From Isoetes taiwanensis (taxonomy: Eukaryota; Streptophyta; Lycopodiopsida; Isoetales; Isoetaceae): a stretch of 64,000 bases of DNA. Shown here piece by piece: positions 35,561 through 48,519 of the stretch; position 1 is the first letter of the stretch; each line of letters begins with the position of its first letter. The position numbers were made by a program, and so were the translations under genes. The notes beneath the pieces are model-generated. The model did no database searches, had not been told where the DNA came from, and saw nothing but the letters and a program-made list of their open reading frames with translations. The DNA lies in contig JAJEKV010000094.1 of the NCBI GenBank assembly GCA_021234155.1, positions 1,686,999 through 1,750,998 on the forward strand, written 5' to 3'.

Positions 35561-36287
35561 GTCGTCGATTCGGCGTGGCGGAATCGGCATTCTTGCTCAA
35601 GGCGAACATGCATCGATGCATGCATCGCGCATGCATGCATCGCATGCATGCATCGATACATTTTGGGCCGTTACCGTCGGGGTTGGGCGTTTGCTACTTA
35701 TTGCGGAATTCTTCATCGACATTTCGCCGGCGCTTCCTCTTCTCTCGGTGATTACCTTATTCTCTTTGAACCCACCCTCCCCCCCTTCTTTGTTTATTCT
35801 TTTTTGTACAAGTTCTGTTTATCATGTTTTTCCACCCGGTGGGTGATGCTTTTCCACCCCTTTGGGTGATGCTATTCTTTGGTATGTTTTCGTTTGTTGT
35901 TGGTGTTGTGCAGTGCAGGTTGGCTGGCGCCATCCGTTTTGACTTCTCCATCTTGGCGGGTTTTGGGGTGTTTCTATGCCTTACGTTTGTCTAAGCCCCT
36001 TGCCGAAGGCTTATCACTAGGGTTTTTCCTCGAAAACCCGAAAGGGCGGGGTTTTTTAATCCCGGTGATAAGCTTTCGGCAGGTACATTAGCCACTCATC
36101 TATTAGCATTGTATTTGTTTTGGGGTCCAAATGATATAATTGGATTTTCCCTTTATTTTTTGTGGATAGTTCGCATGTGTGCGGCTATCCACTGTCCACC
36201 ATTGTAGAAATCTGCTGAGATGAATGAGAAGCCTATCTATCGGGCGCTTTGTTGGTTTCATGCGAGTCGCAGTGCAAGAATAGAAGC
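35561..36287 (-). repeat. CATGCATG/hairpin element, copy B with extra internal DNA
   Basis: The start (minus strand) near 36287 reads TTCTTGCACTGCGACTCGCA and AACCAACAAAGCGCCCGATA. The end repeats the copy A terminus: GAAGAATTCCGCAATAAGTA, then CATGCATG arrays (35606-35657) and a looser hairpin CGATTC...GAATCG (35566-35586). The middle (about 35800-36230) differs from copy A and includes the 36001-36081 fold-back, so B is a longer or interrupted member. Confidence 0.7.
36001..36081. repeat. 81-base fold-back
   Basis: TGCCGAAGGCTTATCAC (36001-36017) pairs with GTGATAAGCTTTCGGCA (36065-36081) with one mismatch, and an inner GGGTTTT/GAAAACCC stem can form in the loop. It could be a tiny fold-back transposon or a structured transcript. 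Nothing indicates a known microRNA. Confidence 0.65.
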
Positions 36288-36639
36288 ATAACCATGATTC
36301 GAGAGCCAGCATCATAAAAAAGATTTCATAATGGAAAACCTTCAGGGGATCCTCCTTCATAGCTACCAATCAAGCAAGAATCCTCAGACCCTTGGTCGAA
36401 AATCAAACTAAGTTGCAACCCTAAGCATGACAACTCTGCCGTTGAGGAATCAATCATGTGTTTGAGTAAACATTTACAACAAACATTAACCCTAAGCGTG
36501 ACAACTCTGCCGTGGGTTAAGGAATCACCTCCTTGCTTCCGATTCCAAGCAGCCGTTCAAGAAAGTATTTTGCAGAGAAGAGGTCGGATCAGAGAGAATA
36601 CAAAGTAGCAAATACAGAGAAAGCAAGAAACGTCAAAGA
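36288..36639. other. no gene seen
   Basis: Spacer between the CATGCATG elements and the L1 relic. A short duplication (CCCTAAGCATGACAACTCTG at about 36419 and a close copy at about 36490) is the only structure noted. Confidence 0.4.
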
Positions 36640-38844
36640 CCAAGCAAGAGTCATACAGGTAGCTGTCTCTCTTTAGCTGGTAGAACTATCATTGCAAACT
36701 CTGTTCTCTCAAGTTCTCATATTTTCTTCTCTTCTGCTCTTCTAGCTCCTAAATCTATTTATCAGCAGATTGAGAAGATAGTTAGGAACTACATTTGGGG
36801 AAAAAATCACATGGTAAATTGGAATTATGTTTTCCGGAATAAAAGCAAGGGTGGTCTTGGATGCAAAAACACTGCTACTTCAAGGCTATGCTTTGGCGAG
36901 GAAAAATATAATGCGGAAGACTCTTTTTAGTCGAGGTAATCCACCGCTTTCTCTGTTCATCAAAATGCGGCTTTAAAATAGTATTTTTGGAGGGGCACCC
37001 TCGTCAATCATCAACTTCCTCATTATGCTTTCTCGAGATCGGGGCTTTGGCTCAAACACTTCCCTCTTATGAGGGAATTTAATCACCTCATGGAATAAGG
37101 TTTCCAAATGTTATCAACATGATCAATTATTGAGTCCTGCCACAACTCTAGCATTTTACGGAATCCAAACTTGGCTTTCGAGACCATAGACTTTTAGCTT
37201 TGAAGCATCCTAGAATTCTGAGAAAATGGTTGAGCAAAGGTATTTCTTGCTTGGGTAATATTTGGCGGGGTGATAAATGGATCTCTTGGATCAGTTGAAA
37301 GTTATAATTGGTGGTACTTCCTCGACGGCGAAATTCTCTATGATCATATTATGAGATCTTTGAAATATTAAAATTGATCCCAATTAAAGGTGCAATAATC
37401 ATTGGTCTTGTGGAGGAAAGAAGATCTACAAAGTCTCAGCATTTATGCCTACTTAACTCAAGATTCTCCTAAGTCTAAAAGCTGCCAAATTTGGAATATA
37501 AATCACGAATCTGAATGCATTGCTCTTCAAAGAGTATTTGGAGAAATTATTGCCCGACCCTAAGATTACCTATTTTGCTTGGTTGTTAGCTAACAAAAGT
37601 ATTCCTTGTTTGGAGCTTATTCGAGAAATTTATTAGGACCCGGATCATGTTATTTCTAGGTTATGTCCCATTGGTTTGTAATTCAATTGAAAATGCTTTC
37701 GGCATATTTTTTACATGTCAAAATTTAGACACCTTATGGGTTTGGATTTTTAATATCTTTGATATTCCTAGGCCTAGAAATATTATTGAATTTCTCTCTA
37801 ATAATGATTTGCTTAAGAATTCAATCATTTACATCATTCTTTGGAATATCACGGAAACACGAGAAATAGGTGTCTTCATGGTGGTCATCAATTTCTATTG
37901 TTTGGATAAAACTTCAAATCATTTTTGACATTGAAATGATGGCCTTTGCTCACAAAAATAAATATCTTTGAAAATATGATAACAAATGGAATCTGTTGGG
38001 AAACTTTGCTGGTGCCTTTAATAGCTTTTAAACTTCATTGTCATGATCATGTTACTAATTGGAGATCTTTGCTGTTGCTAGATTACCTTTGGAATTACAA
38101 GTTCAAGCTTGATCTCCAATATGGCCAGTCTTTGAAAGAGAACATAATGGCAAGACTAGAAAGAAATAGGAATGATACATTTCAATTCAATCATGATGGC
38201 GGTTTACGGACTGGGACGGGTCAAAGGGGTATCTAATGGGCCAATTAAGTGAGGTTCCACAAAGGGAAGTTCTTTGGGCAAAAGAATTCTGTAAAAGGCA
38301 CTCACCTAATGAAAACAATATGGTGGTTCATTTTTAGATATGGCAGAGAAATGGCCGGATGCTCGGTTTGAACTCTGAGAGAGCTATTATTATTATCATA
38401 GGGGCGTCGCGGTGCTTTGGGACCGGTGATCCATCTTATGGCCACACACCTTTCGTTGAACTCATTGAGCTGGTTGGTTGGGGAACAATCAAATCCCATT
38501 TACCAGCCTTTCATTGAGACCACTTTCACTTCTTGACTTCCTATAACCCGACGACTTTTCTCTTTTGCCGGGTTCAATACATCACATATTCTATCTTCAT
38601 CTGAGGAGGATCAATTTGCTAAAGGTGTTGGGATTCACTTCTAGGCCGACTTCATTGGATCTATATATATCTTCCTTGCTAAATTCAAATTTTCAAGTTC
38701 TGCTATTTCAAGCTACTTAAAACTTTTTTATTATTATTAGCTTCAATATTTTGGCTTATCATTTTGGATATGCCTATGACAATATGTAATTGTTTTCTAT
38801 AATTAATGACTAAAAAGCTTCTTTCTCTCTCAAAAAAAAAAAAA
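36640..38844 (+). mobile_element. plant L1-type LINE relic, 5'-truncated
   Basis: Broken frames read CLSLAGRTIIANSVLSSSH, then LAPKSIYQQIEKIVRNYIWG, MVNWNYVFRNKSKGGLG and, further on, KITYFAWLLANKSIPCLELI. These are the post-RT blocks and zf-RVT region of plant L1 elements (SLAGR...L.NSVL, WxxVxxxKxxGGLG, K-I-x-FFxWxL). The 3' end is a poly(A) of 14 at 38831-38844 after an AT-rich 3' UTR. The RT palm and endonuclease are missing and stops are frequent. It is clearly a different LINE lineage from copies 1-4, which lack poly(A). Confidence 0.8.
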
Positions 38845-40559
38845 AATGCACAACAACGGAAGATATACAATCGATTCGGATTTTGTATTTGACCGAATCT
38901 AATCAGATACAAAACATAAAAACCATGCATGCTTTTTACCTGGATAGCCTCTTGCCCAAAACGTACTGATCTCTGAAGCTAAAATGCCAGACGAAACGGA
39001 GAATGCATCTGAAGAAAAAATTGACGGAACCTAATGTGCCGGAACCTAATAAGGAAAAAATGGAGGCTTTTGGTAGAGCTCCTCCTCACGAAGATCTGTT
39101 GCCATCATAACCACTTCGGCTCCGGCTAATTAGCCGTTTCCTTGTGGCATCATTATCTTAACATAATTTTTTTGGATACAGCCTTAGCCCGAAGCAAAAA
39201 AGATTAGTGCCCGGAAACAGAAACTCCACTGGAAAAAGCGTAACATCTGCCGGAAAAAGCGTAAGCGCCGGCGTTAGCACTGCCGGAAAGACACAATTTA
39301 AATAAGTAGATGATTTTATCATCCACGGAGACCAACTGGCCTATGGGACCCAAGTATAAAAGAAGAAGCGAAGCGTATTACTACCGAGGATTAAAAACCC
39401 CGCCGAGAAGGGTTTCAGAGGAAAACCTTAGCGCAATAAGGATCTTTGACATACTACTACGTTATATACATAATCCACAAATGCATTTGAGATTAATGTC
39501 CGGACGGGGGGCATAAGCGAGTCATTATCCATTACCTCCCGGGAGATCTGATCCCAACAAGCCTACGAGAGGTGGGTGTCGGTAGCTCATCACGAGGGCA
39601 CGATGGGGCACAACTAGCAGAACATCTTGAGCAGGATATGCTCTTACCCAACGCGTGCACGGAGGCGTGACTTTCATCCTCAATGGCCACTGTTGGCGGA
39701 GCGGCGGACTCGTCCTCCGCGCGGCTCGAATCCATCTCCCTGTCTGGGCCGCGGGAGGTGGTGTGCACTTTTGCGAATGGAAGCAATCACCACCTAAGCT
39801 TTTTCATGGGTAGATGGGTGCTTGCCGAGGTAGTGGTGTGGGCCCTCGTGAGCATGGGATTAACACATTTGTCGATAATTTTCCACCTTGACATGTGGCC
39901 GGGGCCTCTGCATCCCAAAGCTTGGCCATGAAGCAAGCATCAAATCTTGCTTCAAAGGCAAACCGCGTTCCCGGTGTATGCACCGGTCCACATCGTGCTG
40001 CCTGCACATTCCATCGCGAGAACCACGGGCTTGCTTGTCTTTCCAATGGGCTTTTGAGTCTAGCAAGGCCCCATCGCCACTGCCAAAGCAAGGTTGGGCA
40101 GCCGGGCTTCATCCATAGCCACCACCTTCTGGAAGTAAGTAATGTGACATCGACCAATGCAGGAGCTACTTCAGGGCTTAAACTTGCATGACATTATGGT
40201 TTAAGGCATTTTTCAATAGTTGATTGCTTCAATCGTTGATCGTTAATCGTTGGTTGAGCCGGGGTAAATGCACGTTCGAGCTCAACCACAGATTCCAAAT
40301 CATTGCCTTCGACAAGGCCTAGGCTCAACATCTAAGGTGGAGTTAGTGATGCAAATGGGTACCATCACCTTCACAAAATGTCAATGCTTTAAAATAGCAA
40401 TTTTGATTGATTGTTTCGTATGTTATCAAGTATCATACTCTATTGTCTTGAAGTAGCAATTTGAATTGATTCTTAAAACATGACTTTGAACTATGATTTA
40501 AGTCACTTCACCCTCCGGCCATGGAGGGCAACCCTCCGTGCGCAGCACCTTGTTTGATA
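38845..40559. other. no recognised gene
   Basis: Overlapping open frames on both strands at 39532-40191 (for example 82 plus 98 codons against 117 codons) without known motifs. GC content is higher at 39540-40110 than in the flanks. A decayed coding sequence is possible, but I cannot assign it. Confidence 0.35.
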
Positions 40560-40659
40560 TGCCCCCTACAATAGTAGGTAGCTTTCTACTAGAACTGGTA
40601 GAGGTAGCAATTAAACATGTTATCAAAACTAGTGGAGATGAGATGGAGGAGAGTGACGG

Positions 40660-40993
40660 TAAAACAGTCGATGATGAGTTTTTGCCTGATGATGTGGTAT
40701 TGCTATCTAGGAGCATACAGGGGTTGCAATGGCATTTGAATGAACTTTCATTATTTTGTGATGCAAAAGGCATGCAAGTTAATATGGGTAAGACCAAAGT
40801 GATTGTGTTTGGGGCAAACAAGACTGATCATTTAAAGTTTTATTATCAAGGTGAACTTGTAGAAATTACCAATAGCTATAAGTACCTTGGGATATTAGTG
40901 GATAAGAGTCCAAATTGGAACTAAGCAGTGGAGCAAAAAGTAAACGGTGGCCTCAAAGCATTGTATGCAATGCAGCGTAGATGTGCCAAAGCA
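40660..40993 (+). pseudogene. LINE copy 3, left half (RT palm, catalytic box altered)
   Basis: Reads LPDDVVLLSRSIQGLQWHLN, then GMQVNMGKTKVIVFGANK, ITNSYKYLGILVDKSPNWN, stop, AVEQKVNGGLKALYAMQRRC and AKA, where it breaks off. Relative to copy 2 the catalytic Tyr-Ala-Asp-Asp is Leu-Pro-Asp-Asp. The text resumes at 43555 with ATYWNFSLKRML, exactly where copy 2 has ADIWNFGLKKTL. The two halves are therefore one LINE split by an insertion at 40994-43554. Confidence 0.85.
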
Positions 40994-41002
40994 TAACTAC
41001 AC

Positions 41003-41453
41003 ATAACCAACACATAACTACCATTGACATTAATAAATATAACCATTGGAACCAACACATTTAAATTAAAATCCCCCTTAAACCCCCTTTGGTTTGGGTG
41101 CATATTCACACGGGGGGTGACTCAGGGCATCGAGTCAGGGATTGGCATATTAGCCCCATATTTCTTAATCTACACATGCGTAAAGTTCCTCATTTGTGGG
41201 GTATGCAAGTACAAGATTTGCTATCTTGTATAACAAGATTAGCAAAATACTATAAGATTTCAATAGAATACTATATATGGTGTTGATTTCAAGATGCGTA
41301 AAAAAAATACAATTATGAGGGCTCACCGGCCCTACGTCACCCAGGTGTGAATATGCACCCAAACCAAAGGGGGTTTAAGGGGGATTTTAATTTAAATGTG
41401 TTGGTTCCAATGGTTATATTTATTAATGTCAATGGTAGTTATGTGTTGGTTAT
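41003..41453. mobile_element. MITE-like element with 109 bp perfect inverted ends
   Basis: 41003-41111 and 41345-41453 are exact inverted copies, beginning ATAACCAACACATAACTACC. The 233-base middle has no gene. The lack of any difference over 109 bp indicates very recent insertion, recent conversion or a palindrome-formation event. It lies about 9 bases inside the left edge of the larger insertion. Flanks do not show an obvious target duplication. Confidence 0.9.
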
Positions 41454-41464
41454 TATACTAAAAA

Positions 41465-41502
41465 AAATTTTTGGCCCTTCGGGCCATAAAAAAAAAACAA
41501 AC
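41465..41502. repeat. GGCCC-TTC-GGGCC hairpin between A/T runs
   Basis: The stem GGCCC/GGGCC with a TTC loop at about 41473-41485 is flanked by A- and T-rich runs. In a bacterium this would suggest a terminator. In this plant context it is more likely a mobile-element terminal structure or a chance fold. Confidence 0.5.
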
Positions 41503-41517
41503 GTGAGAATATAACAG

Positions 41518-41733
41518 ACATGTGGGCAAAAGTATGCTGGTGGGGTGCAAAAGCACGCGTCCGGACGCATGCTTTTAGCACCTATTTGAAAGTCTTTGCT
41601 TCTTTGGAAAGTCTTTGGGTGCAAAGTCTTTGGAAAGTCTTTGGGTCTTTGGAAAGTCTTTGGAAAGTCTTTGAGTCTTTGGGTCTTTAGCGTCGCGTTT
41701 ATTTGTAACCCACCAGCATACTTTTGCCCATGT
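41518..41733. mobile_element. 216 bp MITE-like element with internal minisatellite
   Basis: The inverted ends ACATGTGGGCAAAAGTATGC... (41518-41544) and ...GCATACTTTTGCCCATGT (41709-41733) match over about 25 bases apart from a 2-base TG insertion. Next to the left end is a near-perfect palindrome centred on TCCGGA (41546-41580). The middle (about 41588-41692) is a tandem array of GGAAAGTCTTTGG-type units. Confidence 0.8.
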
Positions 41734-43554
41734 AGCAATATGTGTAGCAAAGATTATCTACAATTGGGCACCTTGTTTATGGAAAACTATTCAAATCTCC
41801 GAATCAAATATACAATCTTAATTTATGAAAAAAAGTAGAGAACATAGTTAATATAATAGGTTGCGGACCTTACAAGGTGCTTTCACATGTGCATGCAATG
41901 TTTCTTCATTAAGCATGGCCAACCGGATTAGTATGGTCTTTGATGAAAATCATTACAAAAGCTGCGGGGAGTTGCACAATATGCATCGCTTCAACAAAGG
42001 GCGAAGCTCTGCCAAACTTCTTCCAAACTTCTTCCATCGCCTCTTCATCCTCTCTTTCTTGCATAAGAAGCTTCTCTTCTTCAAGGATCTATGAATTTCT
42101 CTGGCTGGTCAACCAAGATGTTCTATCTATTTAAGGTGTACCTTGAAGAAGACTTCGGCAACTTCATTCGACCCACAACAAATTATGTAAGTGTTTAGCA
42201 TGATATCTAGGCCATGGATTCCCTCGCCTTCTTGGCTACATAAATTTATAAGCGTCCTCTTCAAGGACCTCCTAATATTCATGATCATGAAAACATTTTA
42301 AAGCTAACTCTATGTGCTCATGGAAAGCAATCCAACCAAGAGGGACACCGCTTCTTGCTAGCTGCCATGAACTTGAAGACAACACTTCCACATGCTATTA
42401 TCCGAGGTGCGTGTCAAGACAACAAGTATCCTAAGGATGAATTACCTGAATCTAGTCTCAGAATGGAGTGGCTGTTGTATTGATTTGCATGGATTGTCGG
42501 AGGGAGATTTTGAAACCTTTGTGTTGAGTTCTCGTCTAAGTGGTGGAACCGAGCTAAAAATGATTTAGATCAGCAAGCAAGAAGACATTGTGCGCAACCA
42601 ATCAATTGCGGGGCGTTTGAAGATTTTGTTCTTTGTACGTGAAGAAACGCTTCTAAAGGTGCTTGCCAAAGGTCTTAATGCTTATTTGAGAATACATTAT
42701 CCTTGGGAAGAGGAGGGTTTATGTAGGCACCGGAGAGGCAAGCGATTGGAGAGCTTTGATTTCACAAAAGTATTGATTATTGACTCATAGAGCCTTGCTT
42801 CCATTATCCCTAAATCAATTATTGGAAAAATGGCCAAAAGCATAACTGAACTCGTATTCTTTGACAACATCCATCGTGAAAGAGTTAAGAGAATGTAGAA
42901 AACATGCTTCAACCATTCTTTGTATATTTAGGAAGGTATGAATAATGTGAAGAGGGTAAAACAACAGAGGCCTACAGTCCTCAAAGCAGATCAATCAGAT
43001 CCAATGCATGACTTCGCAGGTTATTTACACTTTTTAAAAGATAGGCCATTCTTGGAGGATGAATGATTGCTCACGAGAGAAGAAACCATGTACCTTCTTA
43101 CACTTAGAATTGGAAGCTTCAGGCCCTTTGCATAGAGCATTACTACAACCATGGAAAATAAAGCCGTCCAATCCCTCCATGGTTACGCCATTATGAAATT
43201 GCCCACAGAGCAGCCAGGAAAAATCGCTTTTGCCATCCAATCCCCTCCATGGTTCGCCGCCATTCTTGAAATTACCCGCGAGCGCACGAAGAAACAGACG
43301 ATTTGGGAGGGCACGATTTACCCTAATCATTTTAGGAGAACCCTAAAGTAAAAGCTCTCGAGCCTTGCATGCCATGTTAGAAATTTTTTATTTTTGAAGG
43401 GGATAAACCATTGTCTAAGTGCCATAAAAAATAATGAAAGCGTATGCGCACTCTAGATGTACGCATTAGTACATCAATTGAAATACACCACAAAATCATA
43501 GCAAAACCTTAGTGAAAAGCGTACAAAAATACAAAGGAAACCCCCTGTTATTAT

Positions 43555-44500
43555 GCTACATATTGGAACTTTAGCTTGAAAAGAATGCTTTATATAACAC
43601 TTGTTCAATCTGTAGTTTTGTATGGATGTGAAGTATGGGGTCCTGGATCGGCATTGGATACTTGGAAAAAGGTTGAGAAAGTTCAAAAGAAATTCTTTCA
43701 GTCTGAACTTGGAACAAAAATGCAAACTCCCTAATATGATGTTAGCAGAATGTGGGATGCTTACATTAGGCGGGGGCTTTGCGAACTCTTTAATTATGTC
43801 TATAAGGTGTTGTATATTATGCACGAAGAAAGTTTACCACGCTTGGCTTTGGAGGGACCGCGGGTTAACTGGCTTTTTTGATGCCACTCAGTGGATGGCA
43901 CAATGGGGGATGAATATTTATGATTTATCTTTTCATAAAGATGATATCCGCACGTGGGTCAAAATGAATGTTCTCTACAGGACATGGAGAGATGGAGCCA
44001 TAAAAAAGGAGTTTTATAAGACGCATATTAATCCTACATTGCAGGAGGCAAAATATTTGGCAGAGGGAATTTCCACGAAGTATAGACATGCCATCTGCAG
44101 GATGAGGCTGAGCTCACATAGGCTGGGTGTTGAAGTAGGCAGGTGGAATGACATTCCTCACGAGCTTAGATTGTGTAAGATATGTGAAGCAGGGATACTT
44201 GAAGATGAGGAACATGTACTTCTACATAGCCATGCTTACAGAGATATTCGAGAGAAGTATGATGTATGTGCTAACACATTGATGGTTTTCTTTGATTTTC
44301 CAGGATCACGTATTGGAAGATGTATCATTGATATTTTAGAGCGTAGGGATGATGTTTTAAGAACCTTAAAAGTAGATGAGTTAGAGATAGGAGAGACTAA
44401 TGCATTACTATCAGAGGATGCATTAGATGCTTTGTTTTATAATGTTGAATGTACAAGTTGAACGTCTTATAGACCTGAAGGTCTTACAGACGTAATAATC
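43555..44500 (+). pseudogene. LINE copy 3, right half (thumb to C-terminus and 3' end)
   Basis: Continues from 40993: YWNFSLKRML, VVLYGCEVWGPG, KKFFQSELGTKMQTP, then a mostly open stretch (frame 43622-44461) with CRMRLSSHRLGVEVGRW and LCKICEAGILEDEEHVLLHS. The zinc motif keeps Cys-x2-Cys and His but has His in place of the last Cys. After the stop comes AGACCTGAAGGTCT and GACGTAATAATC, then a (CT)n tail. One frame break near 43733 is evident. Confidence 0.85.
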
Positions 44501-44508
44501 AAATCTCA

Positions 44509-45640
<1,132 letters not shown>

Positions 45641-45642
45641 TC

Positions 45643-46560
45643 CGTTTCAGTGGTATTATATGGTTGTGAAACTTGGGGACCCGGATTATCATTGGGGCTG
45701 TGGAAAATGATGAGAAAGTACAAAAGAAGTTTCTTCTTACGAGAACTAGGTGTAAAGATGAGACTCCTTCCAATGATGCTTGTGAAGTTTGGAATGATGC
45801 CTTTAGAGTTGGAAGCATTGCATCAAACCCTAAAGTATCTGAATCGGGTGCAAAAAATGGATCACGATAGGCTGCCACGTTTGGCGATGATTCAAAGCAG
45901 TTTGAAGGGATGGTATGCTAGTATAGGAGAATGGGCTCGGAAATGGAGGATGGAACTAGATGAAATACCCGTTGAGGAGAAGGAATTGGAAGAATACATT
46001 TTTAATAAACGGAAACAGAAGCTATGGGAAAGACCTGGAACCAAGATGATCTTCTATAGAGATTGTATCAATCTAGATATAATGGAGGCACCACACCTTG
46101 CAGGAAGACTGTCATATTTTAAGAGACACTTGATATGTAGGTTGAGACTTAGTTCGCACCATTTGGGAGTGGAGGTAGGGAGATGGGGTAACTTTTCGCG
46201 ACAAAGACGTACCTGTAAAGTGTGTGGGACAGATGACATTGAAGATGAAGCGCACCTTATACTAAAATGTACTGCTTATCAAAACTTGAGAAGGAAGTAT
46301 GGTATTACATCGGGTTTATCCTTACGAGAATTTTTTGGACTATCAACTGAGATTATAGGAGGTTACTTAACTGAAGTCATGCAGGTGAGAGAATTGTCTA
46401 TTAAGAGCTATAAGCATTTATTGGAAATATACGATGAGGAGGAGAGCACATCTAGTGGTAACCTTTGTGATACACTGGATGTTTAGTAGAGGTGATTTGT
46501 ATGTGTAATGATTGTAGTGGTCCTCTAGACCTGATGGTCTCATGGACATAAATAAAATCA
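45643..46560 (+). mobile_element. LINE copy 4, 5'-truncated with intact C-terminal frame
   Basis: Starts abruptly inside VVLYGCETWGPG. A 278-codon frame (45650-46486) is uninterrupted to its natural stop and includes LICRLRLSSHHLGVEVGRWG and TCKVCGTDDIEDEAHLILKC (Cys-x2-Cys-x8-His-x4-Cys), ending LCDTLDV. The 3' UTR of about 60 bases contains AGACCTGATGGTCT and GGACATAAATAAAATC, then (TTTCA)n and (CCCT)n. The open frame makes this the youngest-looking copy here, but it lacks RT and endonuclease. Confidence 0.88.
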
Positions 46561-46625
46561 TTTCATTTCATTTCATCTCCCTCCCTCCCTCCCTCCCTCC
46601 CTCCCTCCCTCCCTCTCTCTCTGTG
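46560..46625. repeat. (TTTCA)n-(CCCT)n LINE tail
   Basis: Three to four ATTTC units followed by about 10 CCCT units and a short CT run. GGCCACGTGCTTC follows, echoing GGCCACATGCTCG after the tail of copy 1. Confidence 0.9.
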
Positions 46626-48515
46626 GCCACGTGCTTCAAAATTTTTTTATATCGTAGAGCACGAGAGACAATAATATCAATGCTTAACAAGCTAGTTAGA
46701 CCAAAAAAGTAAAGGCCATTAACAAATAGAGTAGATTTTTTTTGTTCCCCTTTCGTTTTCATGTATGGCAGCTATGGCAGATCTGTATAGCTATTTCGGG
46801 CCCCAGCTAAAGACGAAGAAATTGGTGCATTGGATCCTCTGATTCGGATAAAAAATTGAGGGCTTGAAGCTTCAGCATTTCGCAGATATGCTGTAAAGAT
46901 TCATGGTTTTTGATGTAAAGATTCATGAGCATTTTTATTTTCCCTTGTAAAGATACACGGTTTTCCCTATAAAGGTTCATAGCTTCCCTTGCAAAGTTTT
47001 GACCTCAAACTCTGCTGTGCAGATCATACCAACATGAATCGATTTGCTTCTTTATATGTTAAGAATACTTACACAAATTTGTTTTGCAGTTTTGCATGCT
47101 CACAACAGCAAAGGAAATAAATTTTTGATCAAACACTGAAGCTTTAGGCTTACATCAGAGAATGTAAGCTCTTCCTTTTTGCACGATCTACACAAAAATG
47201 TTTTTTCTTTTTGCACGGGTTTGTAGGATAGACCCATTTATTGAAATGACCGGATCGAGATAAATGTTGAGGAGCTCGTGGCAAAAACAGTTGATAGAGT
47301 TTAACAATCAAAACCAAATAGTTTCATGCCTGTGATTCTGCCCTGTTTCTTACCCTATAATTTTGTCGTGGTCCCATCAGTGTGCAAAATTAACAATTTT
47401 GCCGTGATCCCATCGGTGCGCGAAATTAAACATCACCACTCAAAGCTTGAAGCTTGAAGCAGGAACAATCTAAAATCGAAACTCTAGACAGAAGAGAATT
47501 TTTTTTGGGGAGGCCTTCCTTTAACAACTAATAAACAATGAAAACTCCCTTAACAACACCAATTCGGGGCCAATTCTTCGGCTTATCATGGAGATCAATG
47601 TCGATGCGACTGCTCTTGCATCCAAAACCTTGACTTCAGAAGATTATTGATTTGTGAAGCTGTGTGGATCTTACCGGGCGATTCAACCCAGCGAAATATC
47701 AGACATGCAACTGCCTGTTTTGCTCTTTCTGCTCGATTTCCAGAGGGTTAGGGCGAAAATGAAGACCATATGGGATATTTCCGAACTCTGAACTACAAGC
47801 TATGATATAATTTTAAACTTAGAGAATGCATGCATATATTATATGCATTCTCAAACCTTATGCTTTCATATATTTTTGGGACTTAGAGAATGCATACTTA
47901 TATCATTTGCATTCTCGAACCTTTTGTACTTATTCTCTCTATCACTAATATGTATACACGTATTAGATGTGTGGTTTTGTCATCCCATGGGCATGTTCAT
48001 AGAGATTCATCCCAGCCGTCCAATCACAAAATAGAAGGCCAGGATAATGCCACCTCATTGGGGTGCATGGATAGCCATGATGGGCATACATGGGCATGCA
48101 TGGGGCATGCACCACATCCCCGGACCGTTGGATCGAAAGGGGAGGATAAATCTTAGCCCTTGATTTTTTATGAGGAAGGTGCAAGGAAGATGCTAAAAGG
48201 TGCATTTGGTGTAGCAGATCTTAACCGTTAGATCAAAATCTGAGGGTAAATCCTAGCCATTAACTTTTTAATATTAAATTGGGTTTTTATTTTTAAAGGA
48301 GGTGAGGTGTCACCCCCATTAATAAAAAGGAAGTGAGGTGGCAAAGCATTTATGAGTAGACTCTCTAGGAAGCTTCCTTTTGTTTAATCGCCTTCAAAGA
48401 CACGTAGCTTGCAGTAGAGGGGTCGGGTGAAGGTGGGACCCACGCCATTGAATTCCTCTCGTCGAGAGCTTTCTAGTGAGTAGTGCTTTGCCGCTATTTT
48501 GTCGCAGTTGGAGCC
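46626..48515. other. no gene; palindromes and small duplications
   Basis: An interrupted palindrome GAGAATGCAT...ATATGCATTCTC lies at about 47822-47852, and the segment repeats near 47884-47916. A 48119-48165 segment (CCGTTGGATCGAAAGG, GGATAAATC) recurs diverged at 48224-48270. This resembles short interspersed elements, but no family is named. Confidence 0.4.
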
Positions 48516-48519
48516 AACA

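Larger units (their letters stand above)
40994..43554. mobile_element. 2.56 kb nested insertion splitting LINE copy 3
   Basis: Boundaries are defined by the loss and resumption of LINE reading between AKA and WNF. The interior holds the 41003-41453 element, the 41518-41733 element and about 1.8 kb without recognised genes (the largest frame is 98 codons, minus strand, 43034-43330). It may be one composite element or successive insertions. A target duplication is not certain (CTACACATA on the left, GCTACATA on the right). Confidence 0.75.

Noticed and set aside
36001-36081. MicroRNA precursor
   Set aside because: The stem is only 17 bp before a loop that pairs with itself, and it lies in a repeat element; nothing marks a mature miRNA.
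39532-40191. Overlapping frames as an unknown gene
   Set aside because: Several frames on both strands are open at once, which reflects higher GC content more than coding; no motif supports one of them.
41465-41502. Rho-independent terminator
   Set aside because: The stem plus A/T runs resembles one, but there is no bacterial gene context.
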